DNA from: Holophagales bacterium
Lineage (GTDB): Bacteria > Acidobacteriota > Thermoanaerobaculia > Multivoradales > JAGPDF01
Reading direction: 5' to 3'
Length of the DNA: 64,000 bases
NCBI GenBank assembly: GCA_016699405.1
Contig: CP064972.1
Location: 310,001 to 374,000 of the forward strand
The notes under the pieces were generated by a model, which did no database searches, had not been told where the DNA came from, and saw only the letters and a program-made list of their open reading frames with translations. A program made the translations under genes and the position numbers. This document shows, piece after piece, positions 1 through 7,553 of the stretch. Position 1 is the first letter of the stretch, and every line of letters starts with the position of its first letter.

Positions 1-2
1 CG

Positions 3-140
3 ACACCGGTCCCGGTCCCGACCGCCCGGCCGACCCCGACGCCGTTCGCTCCCGGAACCACGCGCCCGGGAGCCGGCTTCGACCCGACGCCGACGAGCAC
101 CGGGCGGATGACCACCGAGGTCGTGCCGCTCGGCCGCTGA
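3..140 (+). CDS. C-terminal tail of a Pro/Thr-rich protein (partial)
   Basis: The window opens inside a reading frame that ends with TGA at 138-140. The visible 45 residues are dominated by alternating proline and threonine (TPVPVPT, PTPTP), followed by a short ordinary tail ending EVVPLGR. This looks like a disordered linker or cell-envelope tail, but the protein itself lies outside the window. It ends 26 bases before the copy of the ychF 3' end at 167. Before the element inserted, this gene and ychF would therefore have been convergent neighbours. Function is unknown. Confidence 0.5.
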   Translation, partial: TPVPVPTARPTPTPFAPGTTRPGAGFDPTPTSTGRMTTEVVPLGR

Positions 141-166
141 GCGGCAGGCTTCGGCGCTCGGCTTCT

Positions 167-186
167 CTACACGTTGAACCGGAAGT
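167..186. repeat. attL, left 20-bp direct repeat
   Basis: This is an exact copy of the 20 bases ending ychF (stop codon plus the codons for the final FRFNV residues). The flanks diverge immediately: t versus a on the left, c versus g on the right. It is interpreted as the left attachment site of the element. The matching copy is at 7954-7973. Confidence 0.85.
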
Positions 187-267
187 CTCCAACGCGCGAG
201 GTGTCACACGGTTTCAACGTGGCTCGCAGGGCTAGGAGAAAATGCCCGTCCGACATGGGGTATCGGC

Positions 268-296
268 TTGCGCTCGTCTCTGAACGTCTCTACACT
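268..296 (+). promoter_or_regulatory. Probable integrase promoter
   Basis: A -35-like TTGCGC (268-273) is followed after exactly 17 bases by a -10-like TACACT (291-296), about 70 bases upstream of the preferred integrase start. It also sits directly before the arm-like repeat at 315-344, so integrase binding there could feed back on its own transcription. Both hexamers depart from consensus. Confidence 0.4.
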
Positions 297-314
297 TCTC
301 ATGAGAGCGCAGCG

Positions 315-344
315 GTTTTAGCGGGCCAGGATGCGGGCCAGACC
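315..344 (+). repeat. Left arm-like repeat (tandem gcgggcca)
   Basis: It contains two tandem gcgggcca units spaced by ggat, preceded by a short T run. A near copy (one indel and three substitutions) lies at the other end of the element at 7892-7922, in the same orientation. Paired subterminal repeats inside an element are what arm-type integrase binding sites look like. No binding evidence exists here; the role is inferred from position. Confidence 0.5.
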
Positions 345-366
345 TGCGGCGCTCGGGAAGGCACCC

Positions 367-1815
367 ATGCCCAAGCGAGCCGCCGCAATCCTCACGGACA
401 CAGCCTGTCGGAGTGCTAGGCCGAAGGCCGGAGGCGACATCCGCCTACGGGATGGCTCCTGCCCAGGCCTCTCGCTCCGGGTCCGCCCGGCCGGCTCTCG
501 CGCTTTCGTTCTCGACGTAACCCGGGCCGGCAAGCGAATCTCCGATCTCGCCATCGGCGACTACGACCCGGCCCCACCGCGAAGCCGCGCCGATCTCGGC
601 GCCCGATCCGCTGCCCTGCTCGCGCTAAAGCCGTGGGAGGTAGCCCCTTTTGGTATCACGCTCGCCGAAGCGCGAGCCAGAGCGGAACGCATTCGCGCTT
701 TCGTTCGTGCCGGCGGCGATCCAGTCGAAGAACGGCAGGCGGCGCGAGCGGCGGAGGTAGCCGAGAGGGTCGCTGCCCAGCGCGACGCCGACGGGATTTC
801 GCCGGCCGGCTCGCTTGGGGACCTCGCACAGCGGTGGCTCGACTATCAGCGACGCGAAGGCCGCTCGACCGCGGCGATCCGCGCTGCCGAACTAGCGCTT
901 GAGCGCGACGTGTTGCCGCACCTGCGCAACCGCCAAGCCGGCGAGGTAACGCGCGCCGAGCTGGCGAAGATCGCCGAAGGCATCGCCGAAGGTCGCGGGG
1001 CTCGACGCAAGCGCCCGGGCCAGCCCGCTCCGGTCGCCGCACGCAACACGGTAAAGCTGCTCTCGCGCATCTATGCCTACGGTCTCGACATCGACTTCCC
1101 AGGCGTCGCCGGGGACCCCGCTGCGCGGCTCGCGAGGCGCCACGGCTCCGCAGCCCGACGCGATCGAGTGCTGTCTCCGGGGGAACTGCGCGCGTTCTGG
1201 CGAGCCACTGGCGAGCAACCGCCTGCTCTTCGCGCCTTCGCGCGACTTCTGCTCTTGACCGGCCTCCGGCGGGATGAGCTACTCGGCGCCCGGTGGGATG
1301 AGATCGTGCGCGATGAGGCGGGAACGTGGCTCGCTATCCCCGGCTTGCGCATGAAGGGCGGCAAGCCACACGCGGCACCGCTCTCGCGCCTCGCACTCTC
1401 CGAGCTGGCACTGCTCTCTCAGTTTCGCGAAGGCGAGGTTCTCTTTCCCGGTCGCAGTGGAGGTGACGCGCCAATGCGCGAGGCGTTCTACTACCGCAAG
1501 CGGCTCGCAGTTCGCGTCGCCGACCTGCTCGACGTTCCATCGCCGGACCCTCGCCCGTGGACATGGCACGACCTTAGGCGCACTGCGCGAACGATCCTCG
1601 CCGCTGCCGGCGCCGACGAAGTGCCCGCCGAGCTTCTGCTCGCCCACGTCCCGCCCGCGCTGCGAGGCGTGGCCGGCGCCTACAACCGCCACCGCTACCG
1701 CGCCGAGCTGCAAGCGGTCGCCGAGTTGCTCGCCGAGCGCGTCGCGCAGGCCGTCGAGGAGGAGATCGCCGCGCCCGCTGTCGGTGAGGTTCTGCCCTTC
1801 ACCCGCCGCGCATGA
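367..1815 (+). CDS. Tyrosine recombinase, P4-type integrase with DUF4102 arm-binding domain
   Basis: This is a 482-residue site-specific recombinase that would integrate and excise the surrounding element. The N-terminus (about 1-110) matches the DUF4102 arm-binding domain (LTDTACRSARP, then PGLSLRVRPAGSR). A core-binding helical region lies around 140-260. The catalytic domain has all expected residues: R301 in TGLRRDEL, K330 in the beta-hairpin, H401 and R404 in WHDLRR, H427 in LLAH and nucleophile Y439 in GAYNRHR. An upstream ATG at 331 is in frame but lies inside the arm-like repeat. The ATG at 367 has GGGAAGG before it and begins MPKRA, as usual for the family, so 367 is preferred. The stop overlaps the next gene by four bases (ATGA). 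Length is normal and the gene looks intact. Confidence 0.93.
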   Translation: MPKRAAAILTDTACRSARPKAGGDIRLRDGSCPGLSLRVRPAGSRAFVLDVTRAGKRISDLAIGDYDPAPPRSRADLGARSAALLALKPWEVAPFGITLAEARARAERIRAFVRAGGDPVEERQAARAAEVAERVAAQRDADGISPAGSLGDLAQRWLDYQRREGRSTAAIRAAELALERDVLPHLRNRQAGEVTRAELAKIAEGIAEGRGARRKRPGQPAPVAARNTVKLLSRIYAYGLDIDFPGVAGDPAARLARRHGSAARRDRVLSPGELRAFWRATGEQPPALRAFARLLLLTGLRRDELLGARWDEIVRDEAGTWLAIPGLRMKGGKPHAAPLSRLALSELALLSQFREGEVLFPGRSGGDAPMREAFYYRKRLAVRVADLLDVPSPDPRPWTWHDLRRTARTILAAAGADEVPAELLLAHVPPALRGVAGAYNRHRYRAELQAVAELLAERVAQAVEEEIAAPAVGEVLPFTRRA

Positions 1816-3173
1816 GTGAACGACTTCCGACGTTGCGTGTCGCATCGGCCCGGGGCGCGTCCTGCGTCGCAGCCTTCGTCGCCGGCCTGCCGGGCGCGAG
1901 CGAGTCACAACGCGTTGAGGTGCCCGGACTCGGGGTGGCCTTCGTGCTCCGCGAGCGGCCGCTGAGTCCGAGCCAACAAGGCGATCCGGTCGGGTCGATC
2001 TTCATCCCCGCCGAGTCAACCGAAATCGCAGAGCGCGAAGCGGAGAGAGCTGTCGGCGAAGCGCTCCAACGCTACAAGACAAGAGAACCCGTTCAGGATG
2101 GGCGAGCAAAGGAATCCGAGGATCGGAGTGACCAAGCAGAAGAACCGAAGGATCTAGCCGCGCGGGGCGGGCCCACCACCGATGAGATCGAGGCGGTTCG
2201 ACACTTGGAATCGAGGTCGGCAGCCTTCGATCTCGCGAGACAGCTTCTGCGCGAGATCGAGGCCGAGCCGCGCTCCTTCAGCGAGGCCCCGAGGGAGGAG
2301 CGCGAACAGAGGGCCACACTCAATATTTGGATCGCTCGCGCCCTGCGCGACGCCAACGTGCTCAGTCAAGCCGAATACGTTCACAAGGCGAGCTTCTGGG
2401 CTCTCACCGTCATTCACCACAACCGTTTCATGGCGGGTGACTATGACGCGACACTCGAACCGATTTCGCAGGAGATCGCCGAATTCGAGGCCGAGCATGG
2501 TCTGGCATCCGGCGAGACTTGGCAACGTGGAGAGGGGCCGCCTGAGTTGCAGGCCCTCGAACGAAGATGGGAAACCGCGTTCAAGGCGACCGAGATCTCC
2601 GTTCTTCGCGACCTCGCACTCGACGACATCGCCACGAAGCGAGAGAGCGATCCTGCTGGGATAGGTCGGCTCGCTCGGAGAGCAGCGGTCCGCCTGTCAA
2701 CAAATCCGTCGGGACCCAAGAACTGCGAGCAACGTCTTGAGGAACTGGCCACGCGCTACCTTCTCGACGCCACACTCGCCGAGAAAGCGGGCGCGTACTA
2801 TGCCGCGGCGGCGATGATGGGGGCCGCCCTTGAGGCGCTCCTGCTCCTTCGGTGCTTTCAAGACCCCGAAGGGGTGCACCTTGCCCTCGAGTATTTCCTT
2901 GACGAAAAGTGGACCAAGCAAAGACTGACGCGCTGGACACTAGACAACCTGATTTGCGTCGCCGGAGCTGCCGGCTGGCTCGGTTCTGGCGACACCACCG
3001 ACGCCCTACCGCCTGAATGCTGGGCAAGGCTGGTCAAGAACAAGCGCAATCTCCTACACGCCGGAAAGCACCTGGAGGAATTGCCGGCGAAAGTGATCGA
3101 CGAAGAGACCACAAAGGACCTTCGTGCAATGCTCGTGCTGCTTCGGAGTGCCATCTCGCATTTTCAGTCGTAG
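1812..3173 (+). CDS. Unknown protein translationally coupled to the integrase, HEPN-like C-terminus
   Basis: This 453-residue soluble protein starts within the integrase stop (ATGA), so the two are probably co-translated. I do not recognise the whole protein. Residues about 65-115 are charged and probably disordered. About 115-300 is helical with aromatic-rich stretches. The last ~150 residues have a helical core (AAAMMGAALEALLLL) followed by LVKNKRNLLHAGKHLEEL and a long final helix. This resembles the layout of HEPN-type or DUF4145-type domains, where an R-N-x-x-H-like motif sits between two helices. The spacing here is not the classical RxxxxH, so nuclease activity is uncertain. Integrase-adjacent cargo of this kind is often defensive; that role is inference only. 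Confidence 0.7.
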   Translation: MSERLPTLRVASARGASCVAAFVAGLPGASESQRVEVPGLGVAFVLRERPLSPSQQGDPVGSIFIPAESTEIAEREAERAVGEALQRYKTREPVQDGRAKESEDRSDQAEEPKDLAARGGPTTDEIEAVRHLESRSAAFDLARQLLREIEAEPRSFSEAPREEREQRATLNIWIARALRDANVLSQAEYVHKASFWALTVIHHNRFMAGDYDATLEPISQEIAEFEAEHGLASGETWQRGEGPPELQALERRWETAFKATEISVLRDLALDDIATKRESDPAGIGRLARRAAVRLSTNPSGPKNCEQRLEELATRYLLDATLAEKAGAYYAAAAMMGAALEALLLLRCFQDPEGVHLALEYFLDEKWTKQRLTRWTLDNLICVAGAAGWLGSGDTTDALPPECWARLVKNKRNLLHAGKHLEELPAKVIDEETTKDLRAMLVLLRSAISHFQS

Positions 3174-3467
3174 CTCTGCCAGATGCGCGCTCGACGGCTG
3201 GTCTAATCGTAGACCTGGAAGCCTCAATCCATCGTGCGTTCGTGGCGAGACGGCCAGCAGTCAGCGCTGTGCGTCTCCCCCTCTGACAAGGGGGGAGCCC
3301 ACCTTCCGACGCACCCACTGAAGCGTCGCAACCGGCCGCTCCGCGGCCAACGGCTCTAGGGCGCGTGGGTGGTTGCGGGCCGGGGAGGTCTTCGCACAGC
3401 TGTGTTTTCAGAGAGGGCGGTGATGTTTCACCGAGCGGCCAAGCCTAGCTCGCTGCCGAGCGACGGG
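3174..3467. other. Non-coding gap with a GC-rich dyad
   Basis: I see no convincing gene between the converging ends of the unknown ORF and hicA. A compact inverted repeat (ggccgctccgcggcc, about 3338-3352) could fold, but it has no T-run, so it is not a clear intrinsic terminator. Confidence 0.4.
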
Positions 3468-3719
3468 TTAGACGATGCCGGGGAAGTGCTTTCCGACGCA
3501 CGTCGCCTGAAGGCCAAGCTCTTTGATGAGCCCCTTTAGCTGCCCCCGCTGGATCTCGGCCTCAAAGCCATCTCCCTTCCTGCCACGGGGCAAGAGGAAC
3601 CGCTTCCCGTCGAAATAGATCCAGAGCTTGTGGGTCTTCTCTTCTCTCGTGTGCTTGGGGGCACAGTCGTCAAGCATTCGGATAATGGCTCCGAGGGAGA
3701 AAAGACCCCGTGTCCCCAA
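3468..3719 (-). CDS. hicA: HicA-like mRNA interferase toxin
   Basis: This 83-residue protein has the HicA double-stranded-RNA-binding fold pattern. There is a first helix (AIIRMLDDCA), the conserved histidine in THKLW leading into strands (WIYFDGKRFLLPRG), then a basic helix (LKGLIKELGL) that closes the fold. In HicAB systems the toxin cleaves mRNA and is neutralised by HicB. It follows hicB by two bases, so the order is antitoxin first. The longest frame starts at a TTG right after the hicB stop. The first ATG is residue 15, which would remove part of the first helix, so TTG at 3719 is preferred. Family similarity is moderate, and the usual GSHH signature is reduced to one His. Confidence 0.68.
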   Translation of the reverse strand: MGTRGLFSLGAIIRMLDDCAPKHTREEKTHKLWIYFDGKRFLLPRGRKGDGFEAEIQRGQLKGLIKELGLQATCVGKHFPGIV

Positions 3720-3721
3720 AG

Positions 3722-4219
3722 TCAGGCCGCCTGGGAGATCTCGTATGGGACGTTCAGCTCTGGCGTCAGCACCAGCGGCACGCCAGCGCTCCGCGAGGCA
3801 TCGCCCTGAACGAAGCGAACCTCGACCTCCGCGTCGGTCTCCGCCCGGATCCTGCGCATGCCTTCGCCGTCATCCGATCGCCCGGCCCGCACATCGGCGA
3901 CTGCCGCGTCCCAGTCCGGCCGAAACGCCTCGCTGGCGTAGCCAACGAATTCCTCGACGCGCCGCTTGAAGTCTTCGAAGTCGACGGCCTCAGCTGCAAG
4001 ATCGAATACAGCCAGCTTGATCGACTCGAGGAACTCGCTTCGCGCCTCGGCCACCGTCTGGCCCACACCGACGACACCACCCGGCTTCACGCCGCAGAAG
4101 GACACTTCTCCGTCTTCCTCGACGATCCGGAGGCACTTCCCAGAAATGGCCACATGAGCCAAGAAACCGTTCCCGGCGATGTAGCCTCGATGATTGAAGA
4201 ACAGCGGCAGCTTGGACAT
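3722..4219 (-). CDS. hicB: HicB-like antitoxin
   Basis: This is a 165-residue partner of the toxin downstream. The N-terminal 80 residues follow the HicB partial RNase-H-like pattern: GNGFLAHVAISGKCLRIVEE, then a glycine-rich turn (GVKPGGVVGVGQT) and the helix TVAEARSEFLESIKLAVFDLA. The remainder (about 85-165) is acidic and helical, and is longer than in minimal HicB proteins. No ribbon-helix-helix or HTH domain is evident, so DNA autoregulation cannot be read directly. The ATG at 4219 has AAAGGGG six bases upstream. Lying inside an integrated element, the pair probably helps maintain the element, or acts as an abortive-infection module. Confidence 0.68.
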   Translation of the reverse strand: MSKLPLFFNHRGYIAGNGFLAHVAISGKCLRIVEEDGEVSFCGVKPGGVVGVGQTVAEARSEFLESIKLAVFDLAAEAVDFEDFKRRVEEFVGYASEAFRPDWDAAVADVRAGRSDDGEGMRRIRAETDAEVEVRFVQGDASRSAGVPLVLTPELNVPYEISQAA

Positions 4220-4773
4220 AGCGAACCCCTTTCGCAGAACTCCGTTCCGCTTCTCAGGAGCCTGTCGGGATGCGGGTTGGCCAGCACCCCGGACCGCCTA
4301 TGCTACCCCGTATCTGTACGCACAACAACCCGACGCTTCGAAGGAAGCTATCTCATAGAGTCCTAGGCCAGTTACGCCGACCCTAGCCTGCGGGGCGGCG
4401 ACAAGGCTACTGGCACCCAGGAATACGGCTGGGCGAGGTGCCCGGCTGCGACCCCACCCGGCAGGCGCCGCAACACGCGCCGAGGCAGGAAGAGAGCGCC
4501 CCCCCCTGCTGCCGGAGACGTCCTGCCTTCCAAGTACCCCGCCCAGGACCGACAAGCGCGAGACCGCGCGAGGAGTGCACCGCGCAAAATGCGTCGTCCA
4601 CCGACTCGCCTGTCCACACTGTACACACTACGCTACGCCAATCTCCATTCGGGGAGTGCGAGAGACGCCAGCGGCCAGCGGGATTCGTCCCGCGTCTACA
4701 CTGTCTACACCGCAAGGCGCGACACTCGTCACCTCGCGATTAAGCGCGAACTCGCCGAAAGGAGCGCGACCAA
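4220..4773. other. 554-bp intergenic control region of the element
   Basis: No gene is supported here. The region separates the leftward hicBA pair from the rightward alpA block, so it should hold divergent promoters. A TAGCAT hexamer on the minus strand near 4300 is a possible hicB -10. On the plus side two related sequences occur, cacactgtacacac (about 4614-4627) and tacactgtctacac (4697-4710), which share acactgt and then acac. They could be operators for the AlpA-type protein encoded next. The region is less GC-rich than the host genes. Confidence 0.4.
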
Positions 4774-4983
4774 TTGAAGCCCACAACCGTTCCCGATCCG
4801 ATCATCCGACCGTCCGACCCGCGCGCAAGAGAGATAACGGGCCTTGCGCGGGTGAGTCTCTATCGCGCAGTAGGTCGCGGTGAGCTTCCTCGACCCCGGA
4901 AACTCGGCGCTCGCGCCTCTGGCTGGCTCCACAGTGAGCTTGTGGCCTTCCGCGACCGTTTTGTCGCGAAGGATGCCGCATGA
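4774..4983 (+). CDS. AlpA-type (MerR-like HTH) excisionase/regulator
   Basis: This 69-residue DNA-binding protein has the AlpA/phage-regulator winged HTH: LARVSLYRAVGRGELPRP as the helix-turn-helix, then the wing RKLGARASGWLHSEL. AlpA proteins act as excisionase-like regulators of P4-type integrases in cryptic prophages and islands, which fits the DUF4102 integrase of this element. The start codon is TTG at 4774, placed nine bases after a strong GAAAGGAG. The stop overlaps the next small ORF (ATGA), and the downstream DUF1376-like gene follows in the same run, so these three form an early-type operon. The family is very recognisable. Confidence 0.88.
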   Translation: MKPTTVPDPIIRPSDPRAREITGLARVSLYRAVGRGELPRPRKLGARASGWLHSELVAFRDRFVAKDAA

Positions 4984-5198
4984 GACCGGCGAAGAATGAA
5001 GCGCACCGCGAGGAAACCCGGCGATCGTCACGAAATGGACTGTCTGCTTCTGTCATTGCTGGGCCTCTCTCCGACCCACTCGACCGCGCAATTCTCGCCG
5101 CGGTAGCAAGACTCGCGCGGGCAAAGATGGCCCCCTGCACCACCAGAGAGCTAGTCGGTCAACCGGTCATCGCCAGCCGGGTCACCGATCGGTCGTGA
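4980..5198 (+). CDS. Small hypothetical protein between alpA and the DUF1376-like gene
   Basis: This 72-residue ORF starts in the alpA stop (ATGA), which argues that it is translated. The composition is basic at the start (RREETRRSSRNG) with one clear amphipathic helix (DPLDRAILAAVARLARAKM) and a short tail. No family is recognised. Such a protein in this position could be an accessory regulator or a replication helper. The evidence is only its position, its overlap and the plausible helix. Confidence 0.5.
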   Translation: MRPAKNEAHREETRRSSRNGLSASVIAGPLSDPLDRAILAAVARLARAKMAPCTTRELVGQPVIASRVTDRS

Positions 5199-5233
5199 GG
5201 ATGCAACCCGGGATCGCATCGGAAGCTACGCGC

Positions 5234-6145
5234 ATGAGCCGCCGACTTCCGTACCTGCGCATCTTCGTCTCGGACGAGCTGGTTCTCGGCCAGGGACTCA
5301 CGGCCCAGGAGTTTGGCGCGCGGATGCGCTTGCTCTTTCGCGCGTGGATGAACGAGGGGAAGCTCCCGAACGATCCGAAACGGCTGGCCGCATGGGCCGG
5401 AGTGAACGGCGGCCGGTGGAATGAGATCTCGGAAACCGTGCTGGCCGACCACTTCAAGCTTGCTGGTCATGAGCTCATCGCATCCAACCTCGTCCAGCAG
5501 CTAGATGACGACAGCGCCCGCATTGAAGCATCCAGGCGCGGGGGCAAGAGGTCCGCCGAGCTAAGGGGCAGTGCACTCGAAGCCCCCTCAGCGTTGACCT
5601 CAAGTGCACCTGAAGTACGCTTCAACCCACAACGCACCACATTTCAGCACAACGCCAACGCAGCGCAGTCTGATCAAAGCGCACCGGCTTCGCCGTCGGC
5701 TGATCTTGCCCTATACGTGAGCGCGATGCGCGAAAGCTGGCCGAGGTGGCAGGACGAACTCGCCCTAGAGCGAGAACTCTTCAAGCTGCAATCGCTCCTC
5801 CCGCCGCTCGCCGAGTTCCGCCGAATCGTGGCTGATGCGGTACGGCAGGCCGGCGACGGATGGCGCGAGCAGAACGCGAAGTTCTGTCCTTCCCCGGCGA
5901 AATGGATCGCTAACGGACGCTGGCGTGACCGCGCGCCGTCTCAAATGCGAAAGCCGCGAGAGCGCACCGCAGCGGACGCACGACTGGAGATCCTGCACAC
6001 GATGGGTGAAGCCCTAAATGACGGACGGATTGACCAGGCGCGATTTGACGCCGGCCTGGAAGAGGTGAACAAGGCAACCACGGCCCCTGAGGTCATGCGC
6101 ATAGGGATGCCGTATTGCCAGCCGGATATCGCCGATGCTGCGTAA
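5234..6145 (+). CDS. DUF1376/YdaU-like phage replication protein
   Basis: This is a 303-residue protein. Its first 90 residues follow the DUF1376 (YdaU) pattern found in phage replication modules: LPYLRIFVSDEL, GLTAQEFGARMRLLFRAWMNEGKLPNDPKRLAAWAG, then a tryptophan and the helix that leads to a basic RRGGKRSAELRG segment. The middle (about 110-160) is low-complexity. The C-terminal half is helical with FCPSPAKWIANGRW, like the part of related proteins that contacts replication factors. A GTG at 5195 overlaps the previous stop. The ATG at 5234 has GGAAG at the right distance and begins at the conserved domain edge, so 5234 is chosen. It probably drives replication of the excised element; that is inference from the family. 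Confidence 0.75.
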   Translation: MSRRLPYLRIFVSDELVLGQGLTAQEFGARMRLLFRAWMNEGKLPNDPKRLAAWAGVNGGRWNEISETVLADHFKLAGHELIASNLVQQLDDDSARIEASRRGGKRSAELRGSALEAPSALTSSAPEVRFNPQRTTFQHNANAAQSDQSAPASPSADLALYVSAMRESWPRWQDELALERELFKLQSLLPPLAEFRRIVADAVRQAGDGWREQNAKFCPSPAKWIANGRWRDRAPSQMRKPRERTAADARLEILHTMGEALNDGRIDQARFDAGLEEVNKATTAPEVMRIGMPYCQPDIADAA

Positions 6146-6419
6146 GCGGCGGAGTCCGCCCGCCTCGCCGGCTGTCTCAATTGACACCGGCGAACCAGCG
6201 GCCGCCTCTCATGGCGTCGCCGATCCCCCTATGCTCCGCGACCGCCTCTCGCGGCATCGTCAGAACCGACAGGAGCCCCCACGTGATCCGCCAAGTACAG
6301 CGACACCGTGCCGTAAGAGCACGCGTGACAACACGCTGGCTCAGCCTGCGGGGCACCCATGCCGTCACTCTCGCAGCGATCGCGAACCGCCTGCGCCGCA
6401 ATCCTATACACTGCCCGTC
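6146..6419. other. Intergenic region with promoter before the lipoprotein gene
   Basis: No gene is supported. Open frames here lack a ribosome site and plausible composition. A -10-like TATACA at 6405-6410 lies nine bases before the ATG at 6420, so transcription would start at, or within a base or two of, the start codon. Confidence 0.4.
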
Positions 6420-7490
6420 ATGCGACGGCTACTGTGTGTCATCCTCGCCGCTTCCCTCTTCTCGGGATGTGACGCCGGCAAGAGAGACCGGCAGATCGCG
6501 ACAGCGCTGGTGGAGGCTCGCCTTGAAGCCTGCGATGAATACGTGCGGTGGGTTCTTGACAACTGGCCCGACCTCCCGCGCGAGGACACCGAGAGCATTG
6601 TGACGCTCGAGTACTTGGCGGCGACGTCGCGTCAAGTTACCAGAGCTGCCGTTCTTGAGGCACCCGCCAAGGACGCTGTGGCTCGCGCCTCTCGTCGCTC
6701 CGGTGAGCCACGCGACCTCCTAGTCGAGCTGTATGCGAGTGCGGAGGCTATGTGTGGCCTGGGGGCCAATCCGTATGGCCTAAACAAGCTTACGGTGATT
6801 AGCGAGCTGGCGGAATTGCGGAAGAAGACGGACGGCCTTCGCTCGCGGCTCCGACTCCTTGGCGACTTGTCCGAAGAGACGAGGAAATCCGCCATGGCCC
6901 CGATCGAAGAGAAGGCGCAGAATGCTCAGACCGACTTCAGCAAGCGCATCGCCGACAGGATCGCCGCGATTGAGGCGAAGGCAAGAGAAGGTCGCGCTCG
7001 GCGAGAGGCGGACGAACGGGCCGCGCAGGCTTCCGGAGTGGAGCGCCGCCAGCTTGAGTCTGCCAGTGCCTCTGCCGCTAACGAGAAGATCCAAGTCGCC
7101 CGAGAGGAAGAGCGCCGAGTAGAAATCGAACGGCTTAGGGCGATGAAGCCCGCGGTTGAGCCTTGGTTCTCCAAACACTACGGACGACTTGCCAACTTCG
7201 CAACCATGACCGACCAGGTTGCGCGACAACTAACGGGGACGCCACCAGAGAGCTACCCGAAGGCTGCCTGTGGTGGCGTACTCAGCGCGATTGATGAGGC
7301 AAGGCTTGCAGGGATAGGCAGGAGCGGATCTGCGAAGGTAGACGATGACGTCGCGAAGATCCTCGCCGCCGCGGACTTGATGGCGAGGGCTTGTGTAGCT
7401 TCTTCTCGCCTAGTCGGAGCCGGAACAGGGGCGGGCACCGCCCTAGAGAGCCTCAAACGAACCCTCCGGACGATGGGGTTCAGCGTCTGA
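6420..7490 (+). CDS. Putative lipoprotein with a long coiled coil, element cargo
   Basis: This 356-residue protein begins with a lipoprotein signal: MRRLLCVILAAS followed by the lipobox LFSGC, so Cys16 would be lipidated. A globular helical region follows (about 20-125). A long charged coiled coil (about 135-245) comes next, rich in Glu, Lys, Arg and Ala (KAREGRARREADERAAQ). A second small domain with a cysteine (AACGGVLSAIDEARLAGIG) ends the protein. I do not recognise the family. A longer frame opens at 6135, but its first 95 residues are low-quality and would bury the signal peptide, so 6420 is the start. As the last intact gene before attR it is probably cargo that alters the cell envelope. 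Confidence 0.7.
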   Translation: MRRLLCVILAASLFSGCDAGKRDRQIATALVEARLEACDEYVRWVLDNWPDLPREDTESIVTLEYLAATSRQVTRAAVLEAPAKDAVARASRRSGEPRDLLVELYASAEAMCGLGANPYGLNKLTVISELAELRKKTDGLRSRLRLLGDLSEETRKSAMAPIEEKAQNAQTDFSKRIADRIAAIEAKAREGRARREADERAAQASGVERRQLESASASAANEKIQVAREEERRVEIERLRAMKPAVEPWFSKHYGRLANFATMTDQVARQLTGTPPESYPKAACGGVLSAIDEARLAGIGRSGSAKVDDDVAKILAAADLMARACVASSRLVGAGTGAGTALESLKRTLRTMGFSV

Positions 7491-7553
7491 GACAAGCACA
7501 GGCGGCCATCGGATGGCCTCGTCGGAAGAGGCGCCGACGACAGGCGACACTGT

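Noticed and set aside
331..366. ATG 331 as the integrase start
   Set aside because: It lies in the arm-like repeat and adds 12 residues not seen in the family; ATG 367 has a ribosome site and begins MPKRA.
3338..3352. ggccgctccgcggcc as a terminator between the unknown ORF and hicA
   Set aside because: There is a small dyad but no T-run on either strand.
6135..6419. N-terminal extension of the lipoprotein frame
   Set aside because: The composition is poor, and it would place 95 residues before a clear lipoprotein signal peptide; a -10 lies just before 6420.
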